The notes under the pieces: generated by a model
The model's database searches: none
The model's input: only the letters and a program-made list of their open reading frames with translations
What the model was told of the DNA's origin: nothing
Assembly: GCA_020410785.1 (NCBI GenBank)
Contig: CP084573.1
Span: 372,001-436,000 of the forward strand
Length of the DNA: 64,000 bases
Direction of reading: 5' to 3'
Origin: Rickettsia endosymbiont of Culicoides impunctatus
GTDB taxonomy: Bacteria; Pseudomonadota; Alphaproteobacteria; Rickettsiales; Rickettsiaceae
Part shown: positions 20,506-29,919 of the stretch, in pieces
How the letters are laid out: each line of letters opens with the position of its first letter
How positions within the stretch are numbered: the first letter of the stretch is position 1
Made by a program: the position numbers and the translations under genes

Positions 20506-21438
20506 ATGTCAAATATTAGTCCTAGAGTCGATATTGCCTTTAAAAAAATCTTCGGTGTTGAAGAGAATAAGGATTTGCTTATTTCGCTGATCAATTCGAT
20601 TGTATCTAGAGAAGATCAAGTGGCAGAAGTGCAGCTTCTTAATCCATATAATCCAAAAAATTTCAAGAGCGATAAATTGTCAATTTTAGATATTAAAGCA
20701 CAAGGAAAAGATGGCAAAAGATTTAATATTGAAATGCAAATTACTGATGAAGCTGATTATGATAAAAGAGCCTTGTATTACTGGGCAAAATTATATACTG
20801 AACAATTAAAAATCTCTTCAGGTTATGCTACTTTATCGAAAGCCATTGGTATTCATATATTAAATTTTACTTCTATTCCCAATGAAAAAAAATATCACAA
20901 TGTATTTCACATAGTAGAAAAAGATAGTGGTTTGTTATATTTCAAAGATTTAGAATTGCATACTATTGAGCTAAATAAATTCACTAATAATCCAAAAGAA
21001 CAGCTGATGGACATAGTAAAGAAGGTAAAAAACTCTCTTGACATGTGGAGTGCCTTTTTAACAAGACACGATTTGCTAAACAAAGATAATTTACCAAAAG
21101 AACTGAATGATGCTAGCCTAAAAAAAGCCCTGACAGTTCTGGATGTGATGAATTTCACTGAGGAAGAACGTGAATCATATGAAGATCATCTAAAATGGAT
21201 ACTTATTGAAGCTAACACTATCAAAAAATTTGAGGATAAAGGCAGAGAAGAAGGTATCCAAATTGGTAAAGCTGAAGGCAAAGAAGAAGGTAGAGCAGAA
21301 GGTAAAGCTGAATTAATAAAAATGATGATAGAAAATGGCAGTTCTATTGAGGAAGTAGCGGAAATAACCAAACTATCTGTTGCTAAGATCACTGAACTAC
21401 TGAAAGCCCTAAATGGCGGATTATCAGATAAGTTATGA
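20506..21438 (+). CDS. Rpn-family PD-(D/E)XK nuclease / putative transposase, copy 2
   Basis: Tandem duplicate of the preceding gene, 310 residues with the same Asp62 and EMQ site and a shorter EGK-type repeat (GKAEGKEEGRAEGKAE). The 32-base spacer ending ATAGAGTTAGATTT before the ATG repeats the sequence upstream of copy 1, so the duplicated unit includes the leader. Near-identity suggests recent duplication or gene conversion. A related pair lies on the minus strand at 55794-57652. Confidence 0.85.
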   Translation: MSNISPRVDIAFKKIFGVEENKDLLISLINSIVSREDQVAEVQLLNPYNPKNFKSDKLSILDIKAQGKDGKRFNIEMQITDEADYDKRALYYWAKLYTEQLKISSGYATLSKAIGIHILNFTSIPNEKKYHNVFHIVEKDSGLLYFKDLELHTIELNKFTNNPKEQLMDIVKKVKNSLDMWSAFLTRHDLLNKDNLPKELNDASLKKALTVLDVMNFTEEERESYEDHLKWILIEANTIKKFEDKGREEGIQIGKAEGKEEGRAEGKAELIKMMIENGSSIEEVAEITKLSVAKITELLKALNGGLSDKL

Positions 21439-21489
21439 TTACTAATTAAAATAAATATAGAGTTAGCCTTCAAAAAAATCTTTGATGTA
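21439..21489 (+). pseudogene. Remnant of a third Rpn copy
   Basis: Directly after copy 2 the shared spacer (AAAATAAATATAGAGTTAG) runs into CCTTCAAAAAAATCTTTGAT, which matches the start of the Rpn coding sequence (the IAFKKIFGV codons) after a short deletion. It is cut off by a degenerate family A element. Confidence 0.7.
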
Positions 21490-21578
21490 GACAGTCTCCT
21501 AGGAGTGATGGAATAAAGCCTATATGTAATATGCGAGCAACGAGTAACAACGTCACCAATTTCTCATCAATTGACTAT
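21490..21578. repeat. Family A palindromic element, degenerate copy 9
   Basis: Lacks the left end but keeps GGAGTGATGGAATAAAGCCT, a decayed inner hairpin, and the right end CACCAATTTCTCATCAATTG followed by ACTATGA. Confidence 0.75.
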
Positions 21579-21631
21579 GATATAAGGAAAAGCTATACTT
21601 TGCAGTAATTTATAAAAGAAGAGGAACCATC

Positions 21632-22678
21632 TTGGATAAAACTATTTTTTGGGTTATTGTTGTTGGCACTATTATAGTAACTTTGACTCTGATCTCTAAT
21701 ATATTGATGCCATTTTTTATAGCTGGGATAATATCATATATATTACAGCCTATAATCGATAATCTGTCGTTACGATATAAATTATCTAGAACTATAGTAG
21801 TTTCAGTAATTTCCTTTCTATTTTTTAGCATTTTTGCTATAGTAATTGTAGTGTTGCTGCCTATCATATATCAACAAACAACTTTGCTAATTAGTAAAAT
21901 TCCAGCTTATAAAGATTATTTACAAACTGAATTAATACCTGTTATTACGGCAAAATTTTATTCAATAGATCCAGATATTGCTGATAATATAAAAAATTCT
22001 ATTAGTAACTTTGTTAATGGTATATTTTTGTTGATCACAGGGCTTGCTAATAATATTTGGCATGTTACTATGGTAACAATCAATTTATTTGTGTTGATTT
22101 TATTAATACCACTTATATTATTTTATTTTTTACGAGATTGGTTAACAATGTCAGAAAATATAAACCTTTTACTACCTTTGAAAGGTAAAAAGAAAATTCT
22201 AAAAATATTATCAGCCATTAATACTTCCTTGTCTGCTTATATAAGGGGACAGCTAAATGTTTGTTTATTATTATCAATCTATTACGGAGTTTCTTTGTCG
22301 ATTCTTGGTGTAGATTTAGGATTATTGTTAGGGGTTTTATCTGGTTTTTCAATAATTATACCATTTGTTGGCATCTTAATATCCTTTTCTCTTACCATGA
22401 TTGTTAGTTATTTTGCTTTTGGTATGGTCAGTACCTTATTTTATATAATCATTATTTATTTGGTTGGCACAATAGTTGAAGGATATATTTTATCACCGAA
22501 AATTATAGGTGATAAGATCGGTCTACATCCTCTTTGGATAATATTTGCAGTTCTCGCATTAGGTAATATATTTGGTTTCTTGGGTATATTATTTGCTATA
22601 CCAATTGCCAGTATAGTAAAAGTTTTGTTTTTATCTGCTATCGATTTTTATAAATCTAGTAAGTTTTATAAGACTTAA
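21632..22678 (+). CDS. AI-2E family transporter (PerM-like permease)
   Basis: Polytopic inner-membrane protein of 348 residues with about eight hydrophobic segments. The family signature lies in the C-terminal half (IGLHPLWIIFAVLALGNIFG). It starts with TTG, supported by AGAAGAGGA about eight bases upstream. The next gene starts two bases after its stop, so the two are cotranscribed. The substrate is not known for most family members, and an autoinducer role should not be assumed. Confidence 0.88.
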   Translation: MDKTIFWVIVVGTIIVTLTLISNILMPFFIAGIISYILQPIIDNLSLRYKLSRTIVVSVISFLFFSIFAIVIVVLLPIIYQQTTLLISKIPAYKDYLQTELIPVITAKFYSIDPDIADNIKNSISNFVNGIFLLITGLANNIWHVTMVTINLFVLILLIPLILFYFLRDWLTMSENINLLLPLKGKKKILKILSAINTSLSAYIRGQLNVCLLLSIYYGVSLSILGVDLGLLLGVLSGFSIIIPFVGILISFSLTMIVSYFAFGMVSTLFYIIIIYLVGTIVEGYILSPKIIGDKIGLHPLWIIFAVLALGNIFGFLGILFAIPIASIVKVLFLSAIDFYKSSKFYKT

Positions 22679-22680
22679 AG

Positions 22681-23343
22681 ATGAGAGATTCCCAACAATA
22701 TGTATTACCATTATTTGGTAATGATCGATATGTTCTAGATAATTTTATTAATTCACCTTCTAATCAAATCGCATACAATTCAATAAAAAACTGGTCGAGA
22801 ATTTGGGGCAGTAAACCCTATGAGTTTACAATTTTGCTTTATGGGCCTCCTTCCTCTGGTAAAACATATCTTAGTAAAATATGGCAAAATTTGTCGAATG
22901 CATTTTTTATAAAAAAAGATTCAGATATACTTAGTACAGAGCATGTTATGAAGTATAATGCTTTTATTATGGAAGATATAGAATTTTGGCAGGAAAAGAA
23001 GGCTCTCCATTGTTTTAATTTAATAAGTGAGTATCGTAAATATTTGTTGATGACTACAGGAAGTTTAGCTAATAATTTTGCATTACAGGATTTATCCTCA
23101 AGAATCAATTCTGTTTTAAGATTAGAAATAAAACAGCCAGATGATGAATTGATGAGCAAATTAATTTTTAAGTATTTTTCTGATCAATCGGTTAAGGTAT
23201 CTGACTGTGTAATTGGATATTTATTAATTAATTTGCCAAGGCAATTTGATCAAATGATAAAATTATTAGGGGCAATAACGCATTATGCATTATTGCATAA
23301 GCGAGCTGTTACTATCTCTCTTATAAAACATGTACTTAAATAG
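22681..23343 (+). CDS. hda: DnaA-related regulatory ATPase (Hda-like)
   Basis: 220 residues of DnaA-type AAA+ core without the DNA-binding domain. It begins with a clamp-binding-like QQYVLPLFG segment (consistent with the Hda QL-F beta-clamp motif), then Walker A LLYGPPSSGKTYL and Walker B AFIMEDIEFWQE. In the family Hda stimulates DnaA-ATP hydrolysis after initiation. It is next to the PerM-like gene, as in many alphaproteobacteria. Symbol assigned from family likeness. Confidence 0.8.
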   Translation: MRDSQQYVLPLFGNDRYVLDNFINSPSNQIAYNSIKNWSRIWGSKPYEFTILLYGPPSSGKTYLSKIWQNLSNAFFIKKDSDILSTEHVMKYNAFIMEDIEFWQEKKALHCFNLISEYRKYLLMTTGSLANNFALQDLSSRINSVLRLEIKQPDDELMSKLIFKYFSDQSVKVSDCVIGYLLINLPRQFDQMIKLLGAITHYALLHKRAVTISLIKHVLK

Positions 23344-23452
23344 GAAAATTGTATAGTTTTGATTATGTGGTAAAAATGTTATAAAAATTAGTTGATTTCT
23401 TTTATATTAGCTATTAACCTATAATTTCAATAATTAGTTTTAGGAAAAATTG

Positions 23453-24868
23453 ATGTCTATAGATGTTCTTGTGGTTGATGATGAAGCAGATATTAGAGAT
23501 TTAGTCTCAGATATTTTAAAAGAGGAGGGTTTTACTACCAAAACTGCTGCTAATAGCATGCAGGCTTTAAAAATACTTCATGAAAAAACCCCCTCAGCAA
23601 TTATTTTAGATATTTGGCTGCAGGGTAGCGAGCTTGATGGACTTGGGGTTCTGGAGATAGTAAAAAAACGTTACCCGCTAATGCCTGTGATAGTTATCAG
23701 CGGGCATGGTACTATTGAAACTGCAGTAAATGCTATCAAAATGGGGGCCTATGATTATCTAGAAAAACCGTTTAGTCATGATAAGCTAGTGATCTTGTTA
23801 AAAAGAGCCTGTGAGGCAACTAAGTTAAAGCGTGAGAATCTTGATCTAAAATCAAAGGTTATTAATAAAACTGAGCTTATAGGTAACTCTCACATTACCG
23901 CCAAACTTAAGTCTGATATTGAAAAAGCTGCTTTAGCTACTAGTAGAGTATTTATTCAAGGCAAAATTGGTAGTGGTAAAGAACTAGCTGCTCGGTTAAT
24001 TCATAAGAAATCAAAAAGGGCTAGTGGATCTTTCGTAATCTTTAGTCCAGTATGTATGGATCCTGACCGTATTCATCAAGAATTATTTAAGGGAATAGAT
24101 AACCAGGATATTAGACGTCCTTCGATATTAGAAATAGCAAATAATGGCACTTTGTACATAGATGAAATTATTGGTTTACCAATTTCGGCACAAGTACAAT
24201 TACTTAAATTTTTGCAAGACCAAATGTTTCATAAGCCAGGAAGTAAACCAATAAAACTAGATATAAGGTTTATTGCTGCAACTTCTAAGACTATACAAGA
24301 AGAAATAAGTAAAGGTGAAGTTTTGGAGGATTTATATCATCGATTAAACGTTATTTCCCTAAAAATTCCATCTTTATATGAGAGAAAGGATGATATGTCT
24401 GCATTAGTGAAGTATTTTGTTAAGCAACTTTCTAAGTTTTCTGGTTTAAAAACACGTGAGTTTTCTGATGAAACAATTGCCGCTTTTCAAGTTTATAGTT
24501 GGCCAGGTAATATAAGGCAATTACGTAATGTAATAGAGTGGACTTTAATTATGAATCCGTTATCTTCAAATAATAATCAAGTGATAAAACCAACTATGAT
24601 ACCACCAGAAATTTTAGTTAATGGTTCTAGTCCTGCAAAGCAGGAAGATAATGTTGATATAATGATCATGCCGTTAAGAGAGGCAAGGGAGGTTTTTGAA
24701 AAACAATATTTAGCTGCTCAGATGCATAGGTTTAATAATAATATTTCTAAGACCTCAGCCTTTGTAGGTATGGAACGTTCAGCATTACATCGCAAATTGA
24801 AATTACTCAATTTACATATTCCTAGTAATAAATTTAATGACGAGGATTTTTATGACAATTATGAATAA
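23453..24868 (+). CDS. ntrX: NtrX-like response regulator with degenerate sigma-54 interface
   Basis: Two-component response regulator: receiver domain (residues 1-120; phospho-acceptor Asp in [10 protein letters not shown]), AAA+ domain (about 140-370), and a Fis-type helix-turn-helix ([20 protein letters not shown]). The AAA+ Walker A is altered (GKIGSGKEL) and Walker B is LYIDEI. The sigma-54 contact loop GAFTGA is missing: the sequence goes from [18 protein letters not shown] directly to [13 protein letters not shown]. It probably binds DNA without activating sigma-54 transcription. The start is the ATG at 23453 after AGGAAAAATTG. bioY overlaps its 3' end. Confidence 0.88.
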   Translation: MSIDVLVVDDEADIRDLVSDILKEEGFTTKTAANSMQALKILHEKTPSAIILDIWLQGSELDGLGVLEIVKKRYPLMPVIVISGHGTIETAVNAIKMGAYDYLEKPFSHDKLVILLKRACEATKLKRENLDLKSKVINKTELIGNSHITAKLKSDIEKAALATSRVFIQGKIGSGKELAARLIHKKSKRASGSFVIFSPVCMDPDRIHQELFKGIDNQDIRRPSILEIANNGTLYIDEIIGLPISAQVQLLKFLQDQMFHKPGSKPIKLDIRFIAATSKTIQEEISKGEVLEDLYHRLNVISLKIPSLYERKDDMSALVKYFVKQLSKFSGLKTREFSDETIAAFQVYSWPGNIRQLRNVIEWTLIMNPLSSNNNQVIKPTMIPPEILVNGSSPAKQEDNVDIMIMPLREAREVFEKQYLAAQMHRFNNNISKTSAFVGMERSALHRKLKLLNLHIPSNKFNDEDFYDNYE

Positions 24869-25421
24869 AACAACTTTACCAAGCTCGATAGTGAATAACT
24901 ATCTGTTAATTGCTAAAGTAATAATGGGGGTAGCAGCTCTTTTTGCTGGGGCACAAATTGTTATTCCTATCCAGCCAGTAGTAATAAACATGCAAACTGT
25001 AGTGATTTGTCTTATTGCTGTTACTTATAGCCCACGACTTAGTTTTGCTACGGTTTTAGCTTATATTACAATTGGCGTGGCAGGGCTACCAATATTTGCA
25101 AAACTATCTAGTGGATTACATGTTTTGTTTGGTACAACAGGTGGCTATCTGATAGGATTTTTAATTGCAACTCCTGTGATGGGTATACTTAATAGTAAGT
25201 TTTCTAAAGAGTTTAATAACAAATTCTTAGGAGTGTTTTTTAGCTGTCTCATTGGTCACATTATAATTTTTTCTTTGGGAGTTAGTTGGTTAGCGACAAT
25301 TATAGGATTTAAACAAGCTATTTATAGCGGATTTATAATACTTATACCAAGTGGCTTAGTAAAAATCCTAATATTTTCTTCTTTATATTATTACATAAAA
25401 GGCAGGAAGAATGTCTTATAA
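24852..25421 (+). CDS. bioY: BioY biotin transporter substrate-binding subunit
   Basis: S component of an ECF-type biotin importer, about 189 residues and six hydrophobic segments, with the family core [15 protein letters not shown] and [10 protein letters not shown]. The start at 24852 is preferred because a GAGGA site lies just before it inside the ntrX 3' end; an earlier ATG at 24837 has none. Overlap with ntrX suggests coupling. Biotin import fits a host-dependent bacterium. No EcfA/T genes are in the window. Confidence 0.88.
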   Translation: MTIMNKTTLPSSIVNNYLLIAKVIMGVAALFAGAQIVIPIQPVVINMQTVVICLIAVTYSPRLSFATVLAYITIGVAGLPIFAKLSSGLHVLFGTTGGYLIGFLIATPVMGILNSKFSKEFNNKFLGVFFSCLIGHIIIFSLGVSWLATIIGFKQAIYSGFIILIPSGLVKILIFSSLYYYIKGRKNVL

Positions 25422-25488
25422 AATATTCAAATGCTTCAAGTTATTTGAATATTTTATAGCTAATCTGATTAATATTACTCCAATCCTA

Positions 25489-25541
25489 TGTCATTTCCAC
25501 GTAGGCGGGAATCTAGAACCCACACTGAAGCAGGATGACAT
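25489..25541. repeat. Short palindromic repeat, family D, copy 2
   Basis: TGTCATTTCCACGTAGGCGG paired with GAAGCAGGATGACA. It is related to 13002-13055 and sits in the open frame upstream of the lipoprotein signal. Confidence 0.65.
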
Positions 25542-25556
25542 TAGTAACAGGGGTGG

Positions 25557-25664
25557 TATAGTCAATTCAGGAGAATTGAGTAGCAGAAGCGATGGAGAGA
25601 CGCCTATAAGTAATAGGCAAGCATTGAGCGACAACATCACCAACTTCTCATCAATTGACTATAT
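25557..25664. repeat. Family A palindromic element, copy 4, inside an open frame
   Basis: TATAGTCAATTCAGGAGAAT to TCATCAATTGACTATAT. It is read in frame as VNSGELSSRSDGETPISN and following residues, the same peptide the element encodes in nuoJ. Confidence 0.88.
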
Positions 25665-25689
25665 CATTTCCTCACTAATAAACATTAGT

Positions 25690-27483
25690 TTGCTACGGAT
25701 AAATACTACTCGGATTAGCTATAAGCTAAAATCCTTGATTCTAGCTTCGCTTTTAGTCCTTACCGGATGTTCAGATTCTTCAAGAAATGCAGATGGTTTG
25801 TTATCTAATAGTCAAAGTCTTGTTATTAGGAATTATATAGCAGAGCAGAATAAAAATAAGCTACCAGTAAATATTAAAAATAAATTTGGTGCAAATCTTA
25901 GGGGGTTAAAGTTAGTAGGTGTTAAACTAACAAATGAGGATCTTTCTGGTGTTGACTTAAGTTTTTGCGAAATATCACGAGTAGATTTTTCAGGAACAAA
26001 TTTTGAGAATGCAATTTTAACAAAATCTATAATTCAAGAAAGTGATCTTTCTAATACTATATTAAAAAATATATCAGCTTATGGTGCAGATTTTCAAGCA
26101 TCGATGTTTGAGAATACTCATTTGAGAAATAGTAATCTTATTCAATCAAATCTTGAGGACACTGACTTTGTCAAAGCTAATTTAGACAATATTAATTTTG
26201 AAAATGCAAATCTTACTAGAGCTGTATTTGATGAGGCTATGATCAGTAATTCTAATTTTCAAAAAAGTAATTTAGCAAAAGGTAGTTTTAAAAAAGCAGT
26301 TATCTCAAATTCTATTTTTTATGGTACAGATTTACGGCAAATATTAGCTAATTACCTCAATATGACTAATTGTTATTGTGAATCTGTGGATCTAACTGGG
26401 GTGGACTTTACTGGAGCGGTGATTAGCAATTCAGATTTTACTCATGCTATTATTAATCAAGCTCAATTAAAAAATATAAAGCTTACTAACTCGTTATTTT
26501 CTTTCTCTTCTTTTCAGTCTGAGGATTTTACCAACACAATTATTGAAAGTTGTAATTTTAAGAATACCAATTTTAATAATGTACAATTAAAGCAAGTACA
26601 AATTCAAAATAGTGTGATGGATAATGCTCATTTTAATGACACTAACATAAAGGATTTATCAATAAAAAATTGCAATAGCATTTTGCTTAAGTTAAATAAA
26701 ATTAATATTGATAATGTTGATATTGAGAATAGTAATCTTACTGGCATATTATTGAATAATAGCTATGTCAAGCAAGCAACTATTATTAATTCTGATTTGA
26801 CCAATAGTGAATTAATAAACTCTAATTTCTCTGCTACTAAATTTAATACGGTAAATTTTACTAAAGCACTGATACAAAATACTGTTTTAAATGGGATAAA
26901 ATTTGTTGATAGCCATTTTTATCAGATAGCTATCATAAATTCAGATTTATCAGAAGTCATTTTTGATAGTTCGCCAATCATAAACTCTCAATTAAATAAT
27001 GTGAGATATAAAGATAATAATTTTATTAATTCAGATTTCAATAGAAATATTGTATTAAATAGTCAGGACTTTTATAAGTTTAAATCAGTAAATACTATAT
27101 ATTATATAAAAGATTTAGAGCAGGTGAAAGATTTATCAAATATCAATTTACAAGGTTTAAATTTGTCAGGTCTGGCATTTAACCAAACTATTTTCTCAGG
27201 CTCTGTTCTTAAAGGTATCGATTTATCTAATGCTATAATCCAGAATTGTATATTACAAAATACTGATCTAACTATGGCAAATCTAAGTAACACAGATTTT
27301 AGCAAATCATCTCTTATTGGGAGCAATTTAGAATCTGCTAAACTTTATAATACAAATTTTAATGATACTGATTTAACAAATGTTAATTTTATTAGAGCTT
27401 TTGTTAGTAAAATATCTTTAGTTAATGCAAAGCTGGATGGCACCAAAGGTCTTGATGGTCAGGGCAGTAAAAATATAGAATAA
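25690..27483 (+). CDS. Pentapeptide-repeat lipoprotein
   Basis: Large repeat protein, about 597 residues from TTG at 25690. The frame is open back to 25411, but that part consists of a family D palindrome and a family A element. The preferred start gives a basic n-region (MLRINTTRISYKLK), hydrophobic core LILASLLVL and lipobox LTGC, so the cysteine is probably lipidated. The rest is pentapeptide repeats (A(D/N)LXX-like: NSDLTNSELINSNF, ANLSNTDFSKSSL) forming a right-handed quadrilateral helix. Function is unknown; such proteins mimic DNA or bind proteins. bioY ends 269 bases before the preferred start. Confidence 0.78.
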   Translation: MLRINTTRISYKLKSLILASLLVLTGCSDSSRNADGLLSNSQSLVIRNYIAEQNKNKLPVNIKNKFGANLRGLKLVGVKLTNEDLSGVDLSFCEISRVDFSGTNFENAILTKSIIQESDLSNTILKNISAYGADFQASMFENTHLRNSNLIQSNLEDTDFVKANLDNINFENANLTRAVFDEAMISNSNFQKSNLAKGSFKKAVISNSIFYGTDLRQILANYLNMTNCYCESVDLTGVDFTGAVISNSDFTHAIINQAQLKNIKLTNSLFSFSSFQSEDFTNTIIESCNFKNTNFNNVQLKQVQIQNSVMDNAHFNDTNIKDLSIKNCNSILLKLNKINIDNVDIENSNLTGILLNNSYVKQATIINSDLTNSELINSNFSATKFNTVNFTKALIQNTVLNGIKFVDSHFYQIAIINSDLSEVIFDSSPIINSQLNNVRYKDNNFINSDFNRNIVLNSQDFYKFKSVNTIYYIKDLEQVKDLSNINLQGLNLSGLAFNQTIFSGSVLKGIDLSNAIIQNCILQNTDLTMANLSNTDFSKSSLIGSNLESAKLYNTNFNDTDLTNVNFIRAFVSKISLVNAKLDGTKGLDGQGSKNIE

Positions 27484-27517
27484 CTATTGTAAACAATTAT
27501 TAGGGAATTTTTACTTA

Positions 27518-27683
27518 CTATGGCTCTGTGAACAAAATTTAAATTACTAGATTTCGACTCTTTTTAGCTGCAAATTATAAGATTTTTTTGAAATAGAACT
27601 AACTATTCCGGCAAAAATATTATTAATTTTCGCTTAAAAATACTCAAAATCTAAACAATTAAAATTTTGTCAACAGAACCTAG
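27518..27683. repeat. 165-bp imperfect palindrome with CTAG ends, family C copy 4
   Basis: Starts CTATGGCTCTGTGAACAAAA (one extra base) and ends TTTTGTCAACAGAACCTAG. Same inner sequence as copy 1. It lies 34 bases past the lipoprotein stop and touches a transposase stub on the other strand. Confidence 0.88.
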
Positions 27684-27878
27684 TATTTTATCGACACCAA
27701 CATTACTATTATCAAAAAACCTGTATGTCGCTTTACTCTCATGCCACCCCCTAAAGCTGCCATTAATACTACTGCTCGGTCTATCAGAAAATTGCGATAA
27801 AATTTTCTTGAACCGTGTGTTTAATCTCTCATCTCCCAAATCTACACATTCTACTTCACTTTCTACCCATTTATTCAT
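27651..27878 (-). pseudogene. IS4/Tn5-type transposase, N-terminal DNA-binding domain only
   Basis: About 65 residues matching the N-terminal DNA-binding domain of IS4/Tn5 transposases (WVESEVECVDLGDERLNTRF, then SFRGWHESKATYRFFDN). Right after VGVDKIL the frame enters the 165-bp palindrome and stops. The whole DDE catalytic part is missing, so this is a truncated stub. The join with the palindrome could mark its origin, but that is only inference. Confidence 0.75.
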
Positions 27879-28365
27879 ATCAATACCAACTTTATGATTT
27901 CCTTAGCTGATATTATTACACTATCCCCCCCTATTGCAACTTGTGGGTAAAGATATGACTCAAATGTACGTGAGGAGCAGAGTACCGGTATCACGCACAA
28001 ATTACCAGCAAAAGTAGAGTTTTGCAAGAGGTCTATTGATGTTTTTATGCTATTGTGACACTTATATAACAAAAATTGTAGGGTACTATGCTTAAAAAAT
28101 CCAATAAAAATAAAATTATAATTTACAAGATAGGTAAGTATCTATAAGATCATTATGATTATATAAAAGTTAAAGAATATTAAGTATTACTTGTATGTAA
28201 AAGAACAATATATCGCTATTTACTGATAGTGGATTAGTTTATATGGCAATAAACCTATTTTAATTGTTGCCTTTCTAGGTTAGATAATATATGACAGTAA
28301 TCTTTGCATTTGTTAATAATATATATTTGCAAAAATTTAATAATTCATTCATAAGGGAGTTAATT
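27879..28365. other. Gene-poor spacer
   Basis: AT-rich sequence between the transposase stub and the XRE regulator. Apart from a motif CAGCAAAAGTAGAGTTTT (also near 11610), I see no gene, repeat or RNA here. The upstream open frame from 28291 is not coding by appearance. Confidence 0.5.
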
Positions 28366-28740
28366 ATGGCACGAAAGAATGACTTTATCGAAAAAGCTGA
28401 CAAATTTATAGGTGAGAAGATCTATTCTTTAAGGCTTGCCAAGGGATTGTCGCGTCAACAACTTGCAAGGGTAATAGTAGTAACACATCAGCAGTTACAA
28501 AAATATGAGAAGGGTGTCAATAGAATACCAATGGGTAGGCTAATTCTTATTGCTAAAGCACTAGAAAAAAATATCGATTATTTTTATAATGGTTTAGAAG
28601 AGGCTGATAATGTTGAACCTGTACATACTCAACATCAGCGTATGTGTATAGAAGTATCAAGGAATTTTATGAAAATTCGTAACCCTGCACATCAACAAGC
28701 TGTTAATGCATTGATACGCTCTTTGATTAAAGAAGATTAG
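28366..28740 (+). CDS. XRE-family helix-turn-helix regulator
   Basis: 124-residue Cro/C1-type DNA-binding protein. The HTH spans about residues 15-70 (LRLAKGLSRQQLARVIVVTH, then LQKYEKGVNRIPMGRL), followed by a short C-terminal tail. Start chosen at 28366 because AAGGGAG lies six bases upstream. It resembles small phage-type or stationary-phase regulators common in Rickettsiales; its targets are unknown. Confidence 0.85.
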   Translation: MARKNDFIEKADKFIGEKIYSLRLAKGLSRQQLARVIVVTHQQLQKYEKGVNRIPMGRLILIAKALEKNIDYFYNGLEEADNVEPVHTQHQRMCIEVSRNFMKIRNPAHQQAVNALIRSLIKED

Positions 28741-28793
28741 GTAAAATAAAACAGAATGAAAATATTGTAAGATTAAATAGATATCTAAACAAT

Positions 28794-29005
28794 TTAGTGA
28801 GCGTTCATGGAAAAAAGTTAAAGTACAAAACGTCATTGCGAGAAGCTACTTTAGTAGCATTGACGCAATCCATTCTTGGTCATTTTATGGATTGCCGCAT
28901 CGCCGTAAAGCGGTTCCTCGCTAATAGACGCTTGGCGAGCAGATTTTTTATTTATCATAAGAAAATAGCAAAAAACCGTGAACGCTTACCTTCTGGCATT
29001 TTTTA
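28794..29005. repeat. Full-length dispersed palindromic repeat, family B
   Basis: From AGTGAGCGTTCATGGAAAAA through ACGTCATTGCGAGAAGCT and GGTTCCTCGCTAATAGACG to AAAAAACCGTGAACGCTTA. This copy shows the outer GTGAACGCT arms as well as the inner CATTGCGAG arms. The open frame across it (28797-29027) is repeat-derived, not a gene. Confidence 0.85.
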
Positions 29006-29123
29006 TCCCGATGATCGTGTTATGTAATTTACAAAACCATAATTAGGCTGCAAAAAATTTTTTATATTGACCTATCAGTGGATGGTTATATAATTCACGG
29101 TTTCTATAAAGATAAAATGTATA

Positions 29124-29851
29124 ATGAATAAATTACCAAAAATATTATCTATAATTTGTATATATTTCTTGTTTTTTACCAAAGCTCAGGCAGATGAGAT
29201 TGAGGCTGATCAGAGATTTTTTATATTGGGGCGGAAGCCGGCATAGTAGAGCCGGTGGTGAAGAAATTTCGCCATGATTCGGGTACTGACTTTACCTTAA
29301 AAAGGTCTAAGATGTATAGCGGTAAGATTGGTTACAGCTTTTATCCGCAAATGGCTATTGAGTTTTCAGCAACGCATCATCCACAATACCAGCTAAATTA
29401 TGTTTTACCCAAACAAGAGGTTGCCGGTTTAATTATACCACAAACTCCAGGCACCACTAAGATAATTTCCAATTTATATATGCTTAATATTGTATATGAT
29501 TTTGACAAAATTAAAGAAATAACTCCTTTTATCATATTAGGTGCTGGAATCGCCCAAGTAAAAGTTAGCTCTGCTTCCTCTCGTTGGAACTTAATGGATG
29601 TAGAGTATTTTAGAATTAGAAATACTCGTAGTAATTGTTTTGCTTGGCAAGTAGGTCTTGGACTTTCTAAGGAGTTATCTAGTAATTTTAGCATTGATAT
29701 AGCAGTAAAATTACAAGCTGCTCATTCAATAAAGATTAATTATGATACTTTAGATATGAAAACCCAGCAATTTATACCAGCGACTCCTATCAAAAAAACT
29801 ATAGGGGTTGGAGAATTTGGTATAGGATTTACTTATAGATTACCAATTTAA
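29124..29851 (+). pseudogene. Outer-membrane beta-barrel protein, frameshifted after the signal peptide
   Basis: The frame from ATG 29124 gives a clean signal peptide (MNKLPKILSIICIYFLFF, then TKAQA-DE) and stops soon after residue 35. The body continues in another frame as FYIGAEAGIVEPVVKKF through the barrel to 29851, ending in an aromatic-rich strand (GFTYRLPI). One added T in the T run 29216-29221 joins them as DQRFFYIGAEAG. About 242 residues if repaired, with alternating beta strands typical of small OmpW/OmpA-type barrels. As it reads, the barrel lacks its export signal. Confidence 0.82.
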
Positions 29852-29919
29852 TGTAAAAAGACTATTAGTGCATTAAGTTTTTTAGTATATAATGCATTTA
29901 AATTTAGTGTGGAGAACAT

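Noticed and set aside
25411-25689. Long N-terminal extension of the pentapeptide protein
   Set aside because: It consists of two dispersed repeats and places the lipoprotein signal more than 100 residues inside; TTG at 25690 fits better.
28797-29027. 76-residue open frame
   Set aside because: It lies entirely in a family B repeat and has repeat-derived sequence.
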